Source of the DNA: BRH-c25 sp035627615
Lineage (GTDB): Bacteria; Bacillota; Clostridia; Lutisporales; Lutisporaceae
Length of the DNA stretch: 64,000 nt
NCBI GenBank assembly: GCA_035627615.1
Contig: DASPLL010000056.1
Coordinates: forward strand, 186,001-250,000
Reading direction: 5' to 3'
Position 1 is the stretch's first letter; each line of letters starts with the position of its first letter. The translations under genes and the position numbers were made by a program. Below, in pieces: positions 7,426-16,537 of the stretch. Under the pieces are notes generated by a model that was not told the origin of the DNA, searched no databases, and worked only from the letters and a program-made list of their open reading frames with translations.

Positions 7426-8385
7426 TTAATGGTTTCCTGACGCATTCTTCCTGAAGTTTTCTACTTCCTTAGTCAATTTGTAATTTGATTTCTCCAGTAT
7501 CTCCATGTACTCGCCCAACATCTGCATCAGCTCACTGTCGCCTTTTTCCTTCACAGCCTTTGTGTAAGCCTTTCTGGCATCCGGATCCATGGTCTTGGTA
7601 TCATAGCTGAATAGCGGAGTATTGTTAAGACCATAGAGGATGAAAGTTATATATCTTTTCTGCAGCTCTTTGATCCTGTCAAGCTTTGCAGAGCTTCCAT
7701 TTGTATTTATAAAGCTCTCCTGAGCCAGCGCCCTGCCGATGACTTCATCCCAGCCGATCACAAGAGCAGCATCCTTTGCCGGAACTTTGCTGGTCTCCTC
7801 TGCCATTATATCAATATAACTCTTCATATCCTCCAAAGCATATGGACTGTACTTTTTCAGGTATTCATAATTCATCATCGGAAAATACGTGCCTTCTGCC
7901 GTCTCAAGCCTGTAGCCCATATCACGTGTTTCCTCCAAAAGGCTTTTCAGCTCAGGCTCCTGTATGTCATCGATTTTATTCAGATCGAATCCTGGCTCAT
8001 ATATCTTATTCAAGCTGTTTTGTACAGACTCTGCATAATATTTATCCTCAAGCATAGGCAGGTAGTTTTTCTGAGCCTTTTCTAGCTCTTCAAGCATCAC
8101 AGATGCATCTTTTGCTGTAACACCTGAAATATTCTTGTCAATATACCTTACCAATACGTCAGGCTTTGAATTTTCTCCTACAAGTGCAATAAATTCAGGC
8201 ATTACCTTATCCTTTTTGCTTTCTTCCACAGCAGGAGGAGTTTTATCTGCAGTTCCACCAGGGGAACTATTTTCATCTGTAAAAGTTGTACAGCCTGCAA
8301 GCAGACCGCTGCCCAAAAGCACGAGGGTGGACATACCCAGTGAAACTGATCTTACCAGAACCTTCTTGTTAAACATGTAAACCAA
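7426..8385 (-). CDS. Hypothetical lipoprotein, 319 aa
   Basis: Signal peptide ending in the lipobox LLAGC, then a low-complexity linker and a helix-rich body. I do not recognise a family. Features: EFIALVGENSKPDVLVRYI near the start of the body and a long charged helix at the C-terminus (MQMLGEYMEILEKSNYKLTKEVENF). The start is uncertain: TTG at 8385 has GGGAG four bases upstream, while ATG at 8376 (MFNKKVLV) has a 13-base spacing; either gives the same mature protein. It is monocistronic and divergent from the SLH surface protein at 8660. Anchoring on the outer face of the membrane is expected; function unknown. Confidence 0.7.
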   Translation of the reverse strand: MVYMFNKKVLVRSVSLGMSTLVLLGSGLLAGCTTFTDENSSPGGTADKTPPAVEESKKDKVMPEFIALVGENSKPDVLVRYIDKNISGVTAKDASVMLEELEKAQKNYLPMLEDKYYAESVQNSLNKIYEPGFDLNKIDDIQEPELKSLLEETRDMGYRLETAEGTYFPMMNYEYLKKYSPYALEDMKSYIDIMAEETSKVPAKDAALVIGWDEVIGRALAQESFINTNGSSAKLDRIKELQKRYITFILYGLNNTPLFSYDTKTMDPDARKAYTKAVKEKGDSELMQMLGEYMEILEKSNYKLTKEVENFRKNASGNH

Positions 8386-8659
8386 TCAACTCCCTTAACC
8401 GGTGAATTATTTTGTTAGATTTTTGTAAACCGCTCTTATTATTATTATTCTCGGTACAACATATCTATTTTACACCTAAATAATATCACCACAAGTATTT
8501 ATTTGAAATTTTCCTATATGTATATGACGAAGCATTTCAAAAAAAGTTCCAATCACTTTATTGCAGACAGCCCACCATTTACCGGCATACTTTATGTATA
8601 GTATGTGATAGATTTAATATATAAATAAGTATAATCACATATTTGATAGGAGGACAACC

Positions 8660-10813
8660 ATGCAAAAAATCAAAAGGGAGACAAGCTTATTCTTGTGCCT
8701 GCTCTTACTGCTTACAAGCTTTCTTTCTTCGCTAACAGCTATAACAACCGATGCTGCAGCCTCCGATTCATCAAAGCCTTTCAAATTTGAAGGACAATTG
8801 ACGGAGTGGATGCTGGATGAAGCCAACGGTAATATTTATGCTTACTCTTCAGAAAGTGGGAAGCTGTATTTTATTGATATTAATACCCTTGCATTAAAAA
8901 ATGAATTAAAGCTTCCCGGATTGTCAGATATAGAAATATCCACCGGTTATCTGGAAGGCTACAGCTATAACATCGATACCCTTCTGGACAGTAAAGGCAA
9001 AGTATACCTGTATAATGGATCGGGTTCAGCCATCAAAAAGCTGGATTTTTCACAATTTCTTTTTCCCAAGCCGAGGCCAGATACAGGAATCGATTATAAT
9101 GCCGATACCTTTGAAAAAATCGCTGATCTGCCTTATGAGTCGGATTTAGCATACATGGATAATGAAAGCAATGTTTATATCTATAACAAGGCTTCCTACT
9201 CAATAAGGAAGTATTCCGTCAAGTCGGCTCTGGAAGGCTTCCCGGCAAAATACAATGCAGCTGTAGCAGGAACAGACTATAATATTGAATTTTATGATCC
9301 GCTGAAACATGGGCTCAAGCTGAGCATAGACAGGATCGTACTTGATGAAGCAAATAAACTTATATATGCAATTTCAAAAGGAAGCTACAAGCTTCATATC
9401 ATCGGCATGAACGATTTAAAGCTGAAAAAGGAGTTGATGCTCGGGGAAAGGCCGACAGATATGGAACTCCTGGATGGGAAGCTCTATATCCCTGTTTACG
9501 GTGCAAATTATATAGCTGTAGTGGATACCTCAACTCAAACAATTGTAGATAAAATACAAAATACCAGCCGGCCTGAGCTGGTAGAAATCGACGGAAGCAA
9601 ACTATTTTATAAGGATTCAAAGGGCCTTTACGCCTATGATATACTTCAGAAGACCCGGCAGGAAATCGCCTTCCATGATTATGAGCATAGCCAGACTGTA
9701 GGTGCATCAGGTACGGATATCATATTTGCGGATAGGGAGAATCATGTTTTATATGCCAGAAATACTTATACATCCTCCATCAATGGTATATACGGCTTAA
9801 GTACAATTGATCTGAAGCCTGTGAAGCTGCCGTTCAAAGCTGAAAGTGTGAATACAGCCAGGCATAATGGAGTTACAGCTTTTATCGGTGATGATATGTT
9901 TTTTGGCGACACGCACTATGACCGCAATGATATTTCAAAGCCTTCAGTCGGATATGGCAGTAAATTCATCCATGTTGATGACAAGTATTTTATTACGGAA
10001 GGTGAAGTATACCTGAGAAGCAGCGGTGAATTGCTCGGAAGGCTGCCCAGGTATTATCAGAATATGCAGATTGACGGAAAAGGTAATGCATATGCTGTAA
10101 TAAGCGATATGAATTCTCTTAAGAAAACCTCCGTATTAAAAATTTTAAAAAGTCTGGAAAACAAAACTGAAGCATATGAAACTTGGGAGGCAAGCGGAGG
10201 AATTGGGGAAATACAGGAAGATACTGGAGATAATACCTCAGGTTCCGGCTCTGCTTTCACCGATATAAGCAATCACTGGGCCAGAAAGGAAATTGAATAC
10301 CTTGCCTCTGAACGTATAGTAAGAGGCGTAGACCCGGAAGGTAAAAGCTTTGCTCCAAACGGCAGAGTCACCCGTGCAGAATTTGTGACCATGCTGGTAA
10401 GGGCAATTGATCAGGGTAATTATTCTGTTGGTCTGGATTCTGAATATGATGATGTAAAGCCTGAAGCGTGGTATTTCTATTCCGTAATGACAGCCAGCGG
10501 TTATGGTCTGATCAAAGGTAACGAGCATGGAAGGTTCATGCCCAATGATCCTATTACAAGAGAGGAAATAGCTGCAATAACCGTCAGGGCGATGGAGCTT
10601 GAAGGCCTTCCTGTTGACATGGAAGATACTGACGCACTAACAGCCTTCAAGGACAGCAACAGCATAAGCAGATGGGCTAAAGGCAGCTCGGCTGCTGCAG
10701 TAAAAGCAGGTATAATAAATGGGACCCCGGACAAAAAGTTCGCTCCGAAAGCCATAACCACCCGTGCTGAAAGTGCAGTAATATTGAAAAGGCTGCTTGA
10801 TAAATTGAAATAA
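8660..10813 (+). CDS. Secreted beta-propeller-like protein with three C-terminal SLH domains
   Basis: A 717-residue surface protein. Residues 1-34 form a signal peptide ending near TTDAAA. Residues 40-500 are built of repeated beta-strand motifs of the YncE/NHL kind (EWMLDEANGNIYAYSSESGKLY, RIVLDEANKLIYAISKGSYKL, TDMELLDGKLYIPVYG), suggesting a propeller. Three SLH repeats begin near 531 (AFTDISNHWARKEIEYL), 595 (YDDVKPEAWYFYSVM) and 661 (AFKDSNSISRWAKGS), with the usual TRAEF/TREEI/TRAES positions, which bind pyruvylated secondary cell wall polymer. AGGAGG precedes ATG by 7 bases. It stands alone, ended by a strong hairpin. The ligand of the propeller is unknown. Confidence 0.85.
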   Translation: MQKIKRETSLFLCLLLLLTSFLSSLTAITTDAAASDSSKPFKFEGQLTEWMLDEANGNIYAYSSESGKLYFIDINTLALKNELKLPGLSDIEISTGYLEGYSYNIDTLLDSKGKVYLYNGSGSAIKKLDFSQFLFPKPRPDTGIDYNADTFEKIADLPYESDLAYMDNESNVYIYNKASYSIRKYSVKSALEGFPAKYNAAVAGTDYNIEFYDPLKHGLKLSIDRIVLDEANKLIYAISKGSYKLHIIGMNDLKLKKELMLGERPTDMELLDGKLYIPVYGANYIAVVDTSTQTIVDKIQNTSRPELVEIDGSKLFYKDSKGLYAYDILQKTRQEIAFHDYEHSQTVGASGTDIIFADRENHVLYARNTYTSSINGIYGLSTIDLKPVKLPFKAESVNTARHNGVTAFIGDDMFFGDTHYDRNDISKPSVGYGSKFIHVDDKYFITEGEVYLRSSGELLGRLPRYYQNMQIDGKGNAYAVISDMNSLKKTSVLKILKSLENKTEAYETWEASGGIGEIQEDTGDNTSGSGSAFTDISNHWARKEIEYLASERIVRGVDPEGKSFAPNGRVTRAEFVTMLVRAIDQGNYSVGLDSEYDDVKPEAWYFYSVMTASGYGLIKGNEHGRFMPNDPITREEIAAITVRAMELEGLPVDMEDTDALTAFKDSNSISRWAKGSSAAAVKAGIINGTPDKKFAPKAITTRAESAVILKRLLDKLK

Positions 10814-10814
10814 A

Positions 10815-10858
10815 AAAGTGCCGTATATCAGGGCTTTCACCCGAATATACGGCACTTT
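10815..10858. terminator. Terminator between the SLH gene and fprA (convergent)
   Basis: A 14-bp stem AAAGTGCCGTATAT / ATATACGGCACTTT. On the minus strand it runs into TTTTTTATTT, so it mainly ends the flavodiiron transcript; it can also block plus-strand transcripts. Confidence 0.85.
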
Positions 10859-10874
10859 GGCTATTTACAGTCTT

Positions 10875-12062
10875 TTATAGTTTTCCTGCAAAATCTGCTC
10901 CAAACTGCCTGCATCTTTCCATTGCATCATTATCCGGATTCCACAGCTCTTTTATTCCGTCATTCACTACTTCAAGCTTCGCAGCATTCAGTTTCTCATT
11001 AAGTATCGCCACTGACTCTCCGCTCCAGCCATAGGAGCCGAAGGCTGCCGCCTTTTTATTCTTGAAGCCTATGCCCTTTATCATCTCCAGCAGCCCTCCG
11101 GTTGTGTGCATGATACTCTTGTTGACAGTGGAGGAGCCGAACAATACCGCCCTGGACTTGAAAATTTCCGTTATCACATCATTTTTATCTGAGTGTGCGG
11201 CATTAAAAAGCTTGACTGCCACAGTTTTATCAACACTTCTGATGCCTTCTGCCACGGCCTCTGCCATTCTTCTTGTTGCGTTCCACATGGTATCATAAAC
11301 TATGACTATCTCGTTTTCCTGGTAGTCTCTGGCCCAATCCATGTATTTTTCAACTATCTGAACCGGGTTATCCCTCCATATGATCCCATGGCTTGGAGCG
11401 ATCATATCCAGCGGCAGCTTGAAGCTCAGCACCTCTTCTATTTTCTTGATAACGAAGCTGTTGAAGGGTGTCAATATGTTTGCGTAGTATTTTATTGCTT
11501 CCTGATATAATTCAGCTTTATCCACCAGGTCATTATACATAAGCTCTGAAGCATAATGCTGCCCGAAGGCATCGTTACTGAACAGTATGTTTTCGCCTGC
11601 CATGTAAGTGAACATGGTATCCGGCCAGTGGAGCATCCTCGCCTCCACAAAGGTAAGCTTGGTCCCGCCTGTATCCAGGGTGTCACCTGTCTTGACCTGT
11701 ACAAAATTCCAGTCTTCATGGTAATGGGCCTTCAGGAGCTTGGCTCCGTTGGCTGTACAGTATACAGGCGTGCCGGGTATTTCCTTCAGCAGCAGCGGCA
11801 GTGCCCCGCTGTGATCGACTTCACTATGGTTTATAATTATATAGTCGATCTTATTCAGGTCTATTTCCTTTTTCAGGTTTTCCACAAATTCTTCTGCAAA
11901 GGGCGCCCAAACCGTGTCGATGAGTACATTCTTCCTAGCCTTTATCAGATAAGAGTTGTAAGAGGAACCTCTGTGGGTCGAATACTCATCTCCATGGAAT
12001 CTGCGCAGCTCCCAGTCAATTTTACCTACCCATGTCACTTTATCGTTTATTTTGAAACTCAT
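10875..12062 (-). CDS. fprA: Flavodiiron protein (A-type flavoprotein, FprA/NorV core)
   Basis: A 395-residue, two-domain enzyme that reduces O2 to water (or NO to N2O) in anaerobes. The metallo-beta-lactamase-like domain (1-245) shows the diiron ligands H79-x-E81-x-D83-H84, H145, D164 and H225. The flavodoxin domain starts near 253 with the FMN loop YDTMWNATRRMAEA and later FGSSTVNKS and FGSYGWSGES. No rubredoxin or NADH domain is fused, so the electron donor is encoded elsewhere. AGGAGG precedes ATG by 7 bases. It follows the YbjQ-family gene after 29 bases and probably shares its transcript. Confidence 0.95.
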   Translation of the reverse strand: MSFKINDKVTWVGKIDWELRRFHGDEYSTHRGSSYNSYLIKARKNVLIDTVWAPFAEEFVENLKKEIDLNKIDYIIINHSEVDHSGALPLLLKEIPGTPVYCTANGAKLLKAHYHEDWNFVQVKTGDTLDTGGTKLTFVEARMLHWPDTMFTYMAGENILFSNDAFGQHYASELMYNDLVDKAELYQEAIKYYANILTPFNSFVIKKIEEVLSFKLPLDMIAPSHGIIWRDNPVQIVEKYMDWARDYQENEIVIVYDTMWNATRRMAEAVAEGIRSVDKTVAVKLFNAAHSDKNDVITEIFKSRAVLFGSSTVNKSIMHTTGGLLEMIKGIGFKNKKAAAFGSYGWSGESVAILNEKLNAAKLEVVNDGIKELWNPDNDAMERCRQFGADFAGKL

Positions 12063-12091
12063 GTTTCTATCCTCCTTTGTATACCCCCGGC

Positions 12092-12412
12092 TTATTCCAA
12101 AACCACCGCAGTGCCTGAGGCTGTTACCATAAGCATATTATTAGCCTGCCCAAGGACTTCATAGTCTACATCCACGCCTACTACAGCACTGGCTCCCATA
12201 CTCCGGGCACGGCTGACCATTTCGGATACTGCCTTTTCCCTTGCTTCAATAAGCTCACCCTCATAGGATCCCGATCTTCCGCCGAAGAAGTTTGTAAGCC
12301 CTGCTGCAAAGTCCTTTATAAAATCCACTCCGGATATCACTTCACCGAATACTATGCCTTTGTATTCAACAATTTTTCTCCCTTCAACCGAAGGAGTTGT
12401 TGTAACTATCAT
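12092..12412 (-). CDS. YbjQ/UPF0145 family protein
   Basis: A 106-residue member of the UPF0145 (YbjQ, heavy-metal-binding-like) family. Family signs: MIVTTTPSVEGR at the start, the glycine pair after the FGG segment, AREKAVSEMVSRARSMGASAVVGVDVDYE in the middle and a small beta-strand end. The fold is known as a pentameric ring, but no biochemical role is established. A start 5 codons upstream (12427) is in frame, but its bases GGAGGG form the ribosome binding site 7 bases before ATG at 12412, so 12412 is chosen. It lies just upstream of fprA on the same strand with a 29-base gap. Confidence 0.85.
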   Translation of the reverse strand: MIVTTTPSVEGRKIVEYKGIVFGEVISGVDFIKDFAAGLTNFFGGRSGSYEGELIEAREKAVSEMVSRARSMGASAVVGVDVDYEVLGQANNMLMVTASGTAVVLE

Positions 12413-12494
12413 TAATGATCCCTCCATAGTTTTGATAATAGTATTGTTTTCTGAGAAAACAAGTATTAACTATCTTATTACAATTTTACATTAT

Positions 12495-13133
12495 TTATTC
12501 TCGGTTGTCTCCAATATTTCTCAAATATTGTGCTGTTTCATATATATTCTCACTTGCCAGAATAGCGGAAGCTACTGCTATGCCATCCACCCCCGCAGCT
12601 TTAACCAGAAGGGCATTTTCAGCACTTATACCGCCGATTCCAACCATAGGCATAGGAACTGCAGCTTTTATTGCTTTCAACTGCTCAAGGCTGACATGCT
12701 CGGTGTCACTTTTTGTTTTTGTCGGAAACAGAGCTCCTATTCCCAGATAGTCTGCTCCTTGCTCCTTGAAATAGAGCGCTTCCTCAATACAATTGGCAGA
12801 TGCTCCGATGATTTTATCCGTGCCCATGACACCTCTTGCAGCGGCTACAGGCAGATCCTCCGGCCCGAGATGTACTCCGGCGGCATTGACCGCCAAAGCG
12901 ATATCCACTCTGTCATTGATAATAAGAGGTATATTATATTTATCCGTCAGCTTCTTAACCTTTTCAGCCAGATAATAATAGTCATATGCAGTAATATTCT
13001 TCTCCCTCAGCTGTACTAAAGTCACTCCACCCTTTATGGCAGCCTCTATGCTGTCAAGCAGATCCTTACCGCCTAAAGCCTGACTGTCGGTTATAAGGTA
13101 CAGCGAATAATCAATAAGCTTCTTATTCAGCAT
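12495..13133 (-). CDS. thiE: Thiamine-phosphate synthase
   Basis: A 212-residue TIM-barrel enzyme joining HMP pyrophosphate and hydroxyethylthiazole phosphate into thiamine phosphate. Visible family motifs: VQLREKN (substrate/Mg2+ site), NDRVDIALAVNAAGVHLGPEDLP, IGASANCIEEAL, YLGIGALFPTKTK and GIGGISAENA. Start chosen at ATG 13133 because AGGAAGG lies 8 bases before it; a GTG at 13142 is less likely. The start overlaps the end of thiM by 11 bases, showing translational coupling. Last gene of the salvage operon thiW-thiD-cytX-thiM-thiE. Confidence 0.95.
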   Translation of the reverse strand: MLNKKLIDYSLYLITDSQALGGKDLLDSIEAAIKGGVTLVQLREKNITAYDYYYLAEKVKKLTDKYNIPLIINDRVDIALAVNAAGVHLGPEDLPVAAARGVMGTDKIIGASANCIEEALYFKEQGADYLGIGALFPTKTKSDTEHVSLEQLKAIKAAVPMPMVGIGGISAENALLVKAAGVDGIAVASAILASENIYETAQYLRNIGDNRE

Positions 13134-13935
13134 AAACAGCACCTTCCTTTACTAAAGTATCCCCATCCAGATTATATATATTGTCAAAAAGCCTTACCTT
13201 GAACATACCGGTCCCTTCCCCGGGCAGCATACCGTCAAAAGCGAGCTGCCCCGAAATCCCCATAGCCATGATACCGCCGACAGCCCCTGCCAGATAGTCC
13301 TGTGCCACACTGCAGAAGGCACCGATCAGTGACGATGTCATGCACCCTGTCCCGGTTACCCTTGAAAGCAGCTCATGTCCGTTATGTATGGTATAAGTTG
13401 TTTTCCCGTCAGAAACCATATCATACCTGCCTGTGGCAGCAACAATGCAGTTCAGCCTTCCGGCCAGCTCCCGGACAAGCCCTTTTCCATTGTCAGTGTC
13501 CAGGCTGGAGTCTATTCCACGGGAGTATCCGTTCATACCTGCCAGCTGCATGATTTCAGAAAAGTTCCCCCTGATAACCGCCGGTCTGATATCTGTAAGC
13601 AGCCTGCCGCATATCTCCTTTCTAAAAGCTGTAACACCTGCGCCGACAGGATCAAGTATTACGGGAATACCCAGCTCATTGGCCTTCGATCCTGCCAGAA
13701 GCATCGACCGGAAATTATTCCGGTTAGGTGTTCCCATATTGAGCACCAATGATTTTGATATTGCAACCACTTCAGTAACCTCAGCCGTGTCATTTGCCAT
13801 TATAGGCGAACCCCCGACGGCCAGCACTATATTTGCACTGTCATTCATAGTCACATAATTGGTTATATGATGTATTACCGGCCTGTTTTCTTTTATTTTC
13901 GTTAAAAGCCCTGCTGCTTTTTTAACAACTTCCAT
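13123..13935 (-). CDS. thiM: Hydroxyethylthiazole kinase
   Basis: A 270-residue ribokinase-fold enzyme that phosphorylates the thiazole moiety (THZ) using ATP. Family motifs: HHITNYVTMNDSAN near residue 22, VLNMGTPN, DPVGAGVTAFR, IRGNFSEI and the anion hole RVTGTGCMTSSLIGAF. Full length for the family. Its start lies inside the end of cytX (34-base overlap) and its end overlaps thiE, so the genes are tightly coupled. Works on thiazole presumably brought in by ThiW. Confidence 0.95.
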   Translation of the reverse strand: MEVVKKAAGLLTKIKENRPVIHHITNYVTMNDSANIVLAVGGSPIMANDTAEVTEVVAISKSLVLNMGTPNRNNFRSMLLAGSKANELGIPVILDPVGAGVTAFRKEICGRLLTDIRPAVIRGNFSEIMQLAGMNGYSRGIDSSLDTDNGKGLVRELAGRLNCIVAATGRYDMVSDGKTTYTIHNGHELLSRVTGTGCMTSSLIGAFCSVAQDYLAGAVGGIMAMGISGQLAFDGMLPGEGTGMFKVRLFDNIYNLDGDTLVKEGAVYAE

Positions 13936-15128
13936 TTTTCAGTCCACCTCCATGAAAGTGCATGAATCACACCTGTTATCAGCATTACAGGAACAGTCGC
14001 ACCCAGTACAAGCTCAAGCTTTATAAACTGGTAATACAGTATTACACCCATGATCCAGACTGCTGCCGCTCCCCAGTTTACCAGCAGTCCTTCCTGAAGT
14101 TTCCTGTTTCTTCTGATAATAAAGTAATCTGTAAGCAATATCGCAAAAAGAGGTGCAAAAACAGAGCCGATCGCATATAAGAAGTTTTCATATTGTTCAA
14201 TTGGCGCAGCTATGGCTATCAGCGTTCCCATCATTCCAACGGCCAGGGCAGCTGTCCTCTCGGAGAGCTTCGGGAACAGATTCAAAAATGTCACTCCCGC
14301 TGAGTATACATCTAGAAATGTAGTTGTTACCGTAGATAGAACAACTATGCCCAGGGCCGTGAGACCCAGGTTGGCAGCGAGCATCATCGCACCGGGATCG
14401 GAATTGCCTGCAGCAATTGCTGCACCGAGGCCTATGGTATACATCCATGAGCTGCCTGTAAAATATCCGAGAAAGCTTCCTATGACGCCATCTCTTTTTG
14501 TTTTTGCGAACCTTGTGTAATCAGCTATTAGCGGAAGCCATGAAAGAGGCATTATCACGTTCAGCTCCAAAGCCGCTCCAAAGGACATATCACCTGAAGC
14601 ACCCCCGGAAAACAGTCCGCTGTTCCTGAAAACAACAGTACTGAGCAGGACGGTAAGCAGAAAAAGCAGTGAAACGGCAGCCAGGTTCAACCTCTTCCAC
14701 CCGCTTTTGCCAAGCAATATCCAAAGGCATACTAGTCCGCCTATTATGATGCCCCAAAGACTGATACAGTCATAGGACCACAGCGCCTTAGAAATTTCAT
14801 TCAGAGACCTTGCACCGGATATTATCATGACAGCAGTCCAACCGATCAATTGAAGTACATTCAAAATCGAGAAAAGGTAAGTGCCGTAAGTCCCAAAGGT
14901 TATACCTGTTGACATTATGGAAGGGAGCCTTTCCTCAGTGCCTATTGTCCCACCCAGTACCAGGATCGTTGTCCCGATCAGATGCCCTGTTATTATTGCA
15001 GCCAGACCAGTCCTGAAGCCGAGGGGAGCAAGCAGCCCACCTGTAAGCATTTCAGCTATTGATACAGCTGCTCCGAACCAAAGAATAAAAAAACCCATTA
15101 CGGAAATATTGTCACCGGTCTTATTCAT
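13902..15128 (-). CDS. cytX: CytX-type hydroxymethylpyrimidine permease (NCS1 family)
   Basis: About 408 residues with 11-12 membrane segments, of the nucleobase:cation symporter NCS1 family. Motifs include FFILWFGAAVSIAEMLTGG near the N-terminus, TGHLIGTTILVLGG and the tail LTDYFIIRRNRKL. CytX proteins occur in thi operons and are predicted to import HMP, the pyrimidine half of thiamin. The chosen start is ATG 15128 (MNKTGDN), preceded by AGGTG at 7 bases and overlapping the thiD stop by 8 bases; a longer in-frame extension to 15179 lies inside thiD and is unlikely. The C-terminus overlaps thiM. Confidence 0.9.
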   Translation of the reverse strand: MNKTGDNISVMGFFILWFGAAVSIAEMLTGGLLAPLGFRTGLAAIITGHLIGTTILVLGGTIGTEERLPSIMSTGITFGTYGTYLFSILNVLQLIGWTAVMIISGARSLNEISKALWSYDCISLWGIIIGGLVCLWILLGKSGWKRLNLAAVSLLFLLTVLLSTVVFRNSGLFSGGASGDMSFGAALELNVIMPLSWLPLIADYTRFAKTKRDGVIGSFLGYFTGSSWMYTIGLGAAIAAGNSDPGAMMLAANLGLTALGIVVLSTVTTTFLDVYSAGVTFLNLFPKLSERTAALAVGMMGTLIAIAAPIEQYENFLYAIGSVFAPLFAILLTDYFIIRRNRKLQEGLLVNWGAAAVWIMGVILYYQFIKLELVLGATVPVMLITGVIHALSWRWTEKWKLLKKQQGF

Positions 15129-15927
15129 ATGAAACACCTGCTTTCTTGTACAGGGTGTAAAAATGGTTCGTAGGTCCAACCCCTTTGCCTACGGACAGAG
15201 AATTCTCTATTGCGTCGGTTATATACTCCTTTGCCTTTGTCACAGCTTCCGGAACGGAATAGCCTGCTGCCAGGTTGGAGGCAATGGCGGCGGATAAGGT
15301 GCAGCCCGTCCCGTGAGTATTTTTTGTATCGATCCTCTTGCCTTTTAAATAAGTATAGTCAATGCCGTCAAACAGTATATCCGTTGCTTCCTTATCCAGG
15401 TGGCCGCCCTTTATCAATACATTCCTGGGCCCCATTCCATGAATCATTCCCGCAGCCTTTTCCATTCCTGCAATACTGTCTATCTTCATACCTGTAATAA
15501 CTTCAGCCTCAGGAATATTGGGGGTGACCACCTCCGCCAGAGGCAGCAATACACTTATCAGTGCTTCTATTGCCGAAGACTGCAGAAGCCGGTATCCGCT
15601 TTTCGATACCATGACCGGGTCCAGGACTATATTTGACGGCTTATAGCAGCGGAGTCCCTCCCCTATTGCATTTATTGTTATTATTTGAGATGCCATACCT
15701 ATTTTCATGGCATCTACCCTTATATCCTCAAATATCGCTTCAAGCTGTTTGCTGATCATTTCAGGGGATATATCCTGTACTCCAAGGACACCCTGTGTAT
15801 TTTGGGCGGTCACTGCAGTTATAACGCTCATTCCATAGACCCCATGTGCGGAAAAGGTTTTCAGGTCCGCCTGTATTCCTGCTCCGCCGCTGCTGTCCGA
15901 GCCTGCCACTGTCAATACGTTTTTCAT
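15121..15927 (-). CDS. thiD: Hydroxymethylpyrimidine/phosphomethylpyrimidine kinase
   Basis: A 268-residue ribokinase-like enzyme carrying out both phosphorylations of HMP to HMP-PP. Motifs: VAGSDSSGGAGIQADLKTF (residues 7-25), TAVTAQNTQGV, DPVMVSKSGYRLL, TPNIPEAEVITG, and the C-terminal NTHGTGCTLSAAIASNLAAG. Supplies one of the two ThiE substrates from HMP imported by CytX. Fourteen bases separate it from thiW upstream. Confidence 0.95.
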   Translation of the reverse strand: MKNVLTVAGSDSSGGAGIQADLKTFSAHGVYGMSVITAVTAQNTQGVLGVQDISPEMISKQLEAIFEDIRVDAMKIGMASQIITINAIGEGLRCYKPSNIVLDPVMVSKSGYRLLQSSAIEALISVLLPLAEVVTPNIPEAEVITGMKIDSIAGMEKAAGMIHGMGPRNVLIKGGHLDKEATDILFDGIDYTYLKGKRIDTKNTHGTGCTLSAAIASNLAAGYSVPEAVTKAKEYITDAIENSLSVGKGVGPTNHFYTLYKKAGVSYE

Positions 15928-15941
15928 ATTATCCCTTCCCC

Positions 15942-16433
15942 CTAAGCATTCAATTTCGTCAATATCTTATTTCTTTCCATCAGCTTTAGGGCCGAATATC
16001 CTATTATGCTGCCTCCTATGGTGCTTATCAGGAACGGTATGACAAAGTAGAAAGCCGCAACATCCTTTCCCAATATGATTTTAGCTATGGGGAATGCCAG
16101 CAGGCCGCCCAGTATTCCTGTTCCAAATACCTCTCCCAGTACCGCCCATGCTTTCTTGCCGGACTTCAGGTATAGAAACCCCGCCAAAAAGGCTCCTACC
16201 ATGCTTCCGGGAAAAGCTAAAAGCGAACCTGTACCCAGCACATTCCTGAGTAAGGAAATGAGAAAGGCGTTTGCCACGGCATACCATGGACCCAGCAGCA
16301 CCCCGGATATGACATTGATCGTATGCTGCACCGGAAAGCATTTGGCCGCTCCGACAGGTATATAGATAATATTGCCTGCCATAGTGCCTATCGCCACAAG
16401 TAATGCAGAAAATGTAAGTTTTTTGGTTTGCAT
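15942..16433 (-). CDS. thiW: ThiW, thiazole-specific S component of an ECF transporter
   Basis: A 163-residue membrane protein with five to six hydrophobic segments and the N-terminal KLTFSALLVAIGTMAG typical of ECF S components. GAAKCFPVQHTINVISGVLLGPWYAV is characteristic of the ThiW group, predicted to capture the thiazole precursor. The energising EcfA/A'/T module is not in the window. AGGAGG is followed by eight T and then ATG, so the ribosome binding site sits at the base of a possible sequestering hairpin. First gene after the TPP riboswitch. Confidence 0.93.
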   Translation of the reverse strand: MQTKKLTFSALLVAIGTMAGNIIYIPVGAAKCFPVQHTINVISGVLLGPWYAVANAFLISLLRNVLGTGSLLAFPGSMVGAFLAGFLYLKSGKKAWAVLGEVFGTGILGGLLAFPIAKIILGKDVAAFYFVIPFLISTIGGSIIGYSALKLMERNKILTKLNA

Positions 16434-16440
16434 AAAAAAA

Positions 16441-16479
16441 ACCTCCTATTATACTTTTGATTTTTGTACTAGGAGGGCC
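16441..16479 (-). promoter_or_regulatory. Possible RBS-sequestering hairpin before thiW
   Basis: On the minus strand CCTCCTA (part of GGCCCTCCTAGTAC, 16466-16479) can pair with TAGGAGG, the thiW ribosome binding site at about 16441-16447, directly before a run of eight T. The same segment is also nearly complementary to the 5' end of the TPP riboswitch at 16621-16633, which could compete for it. This is inference from base pairing only. Confidence 0.5.
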
Positions 16480-16487
16480 AAAAGAAA

Positions 16488-16519
16488 AAGCATAAACCCG
16501 TGTATGAGGATTTATGCTT
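16488..16519 (-). terminator. Intrinsic terminator in the thi leader
   Basis: On the minus strand AAGCATAAATCC / GGGTTTATGCTT hairpin (one mismatch) followed by TTTTTCTTTT, placed between the TPP aptamer and thiW. This is the expected expression platform of the riboswitch. Confidence 0.8.
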
Positions 16520-16537
16520 ATATGACCGTATAAACAT

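Noticed and set aside
11556..12164. A 202-codon plus-strand frame
   Set aside because: Antisense to the flavodiiron gene and running through the fprA/ybjQ gap; no homology or start signal.
12354..13019. A 221-codon plus-strand frame
   Set aside because: Antisense to thiE and the ybjQ start; composition is that of a shadow frame.
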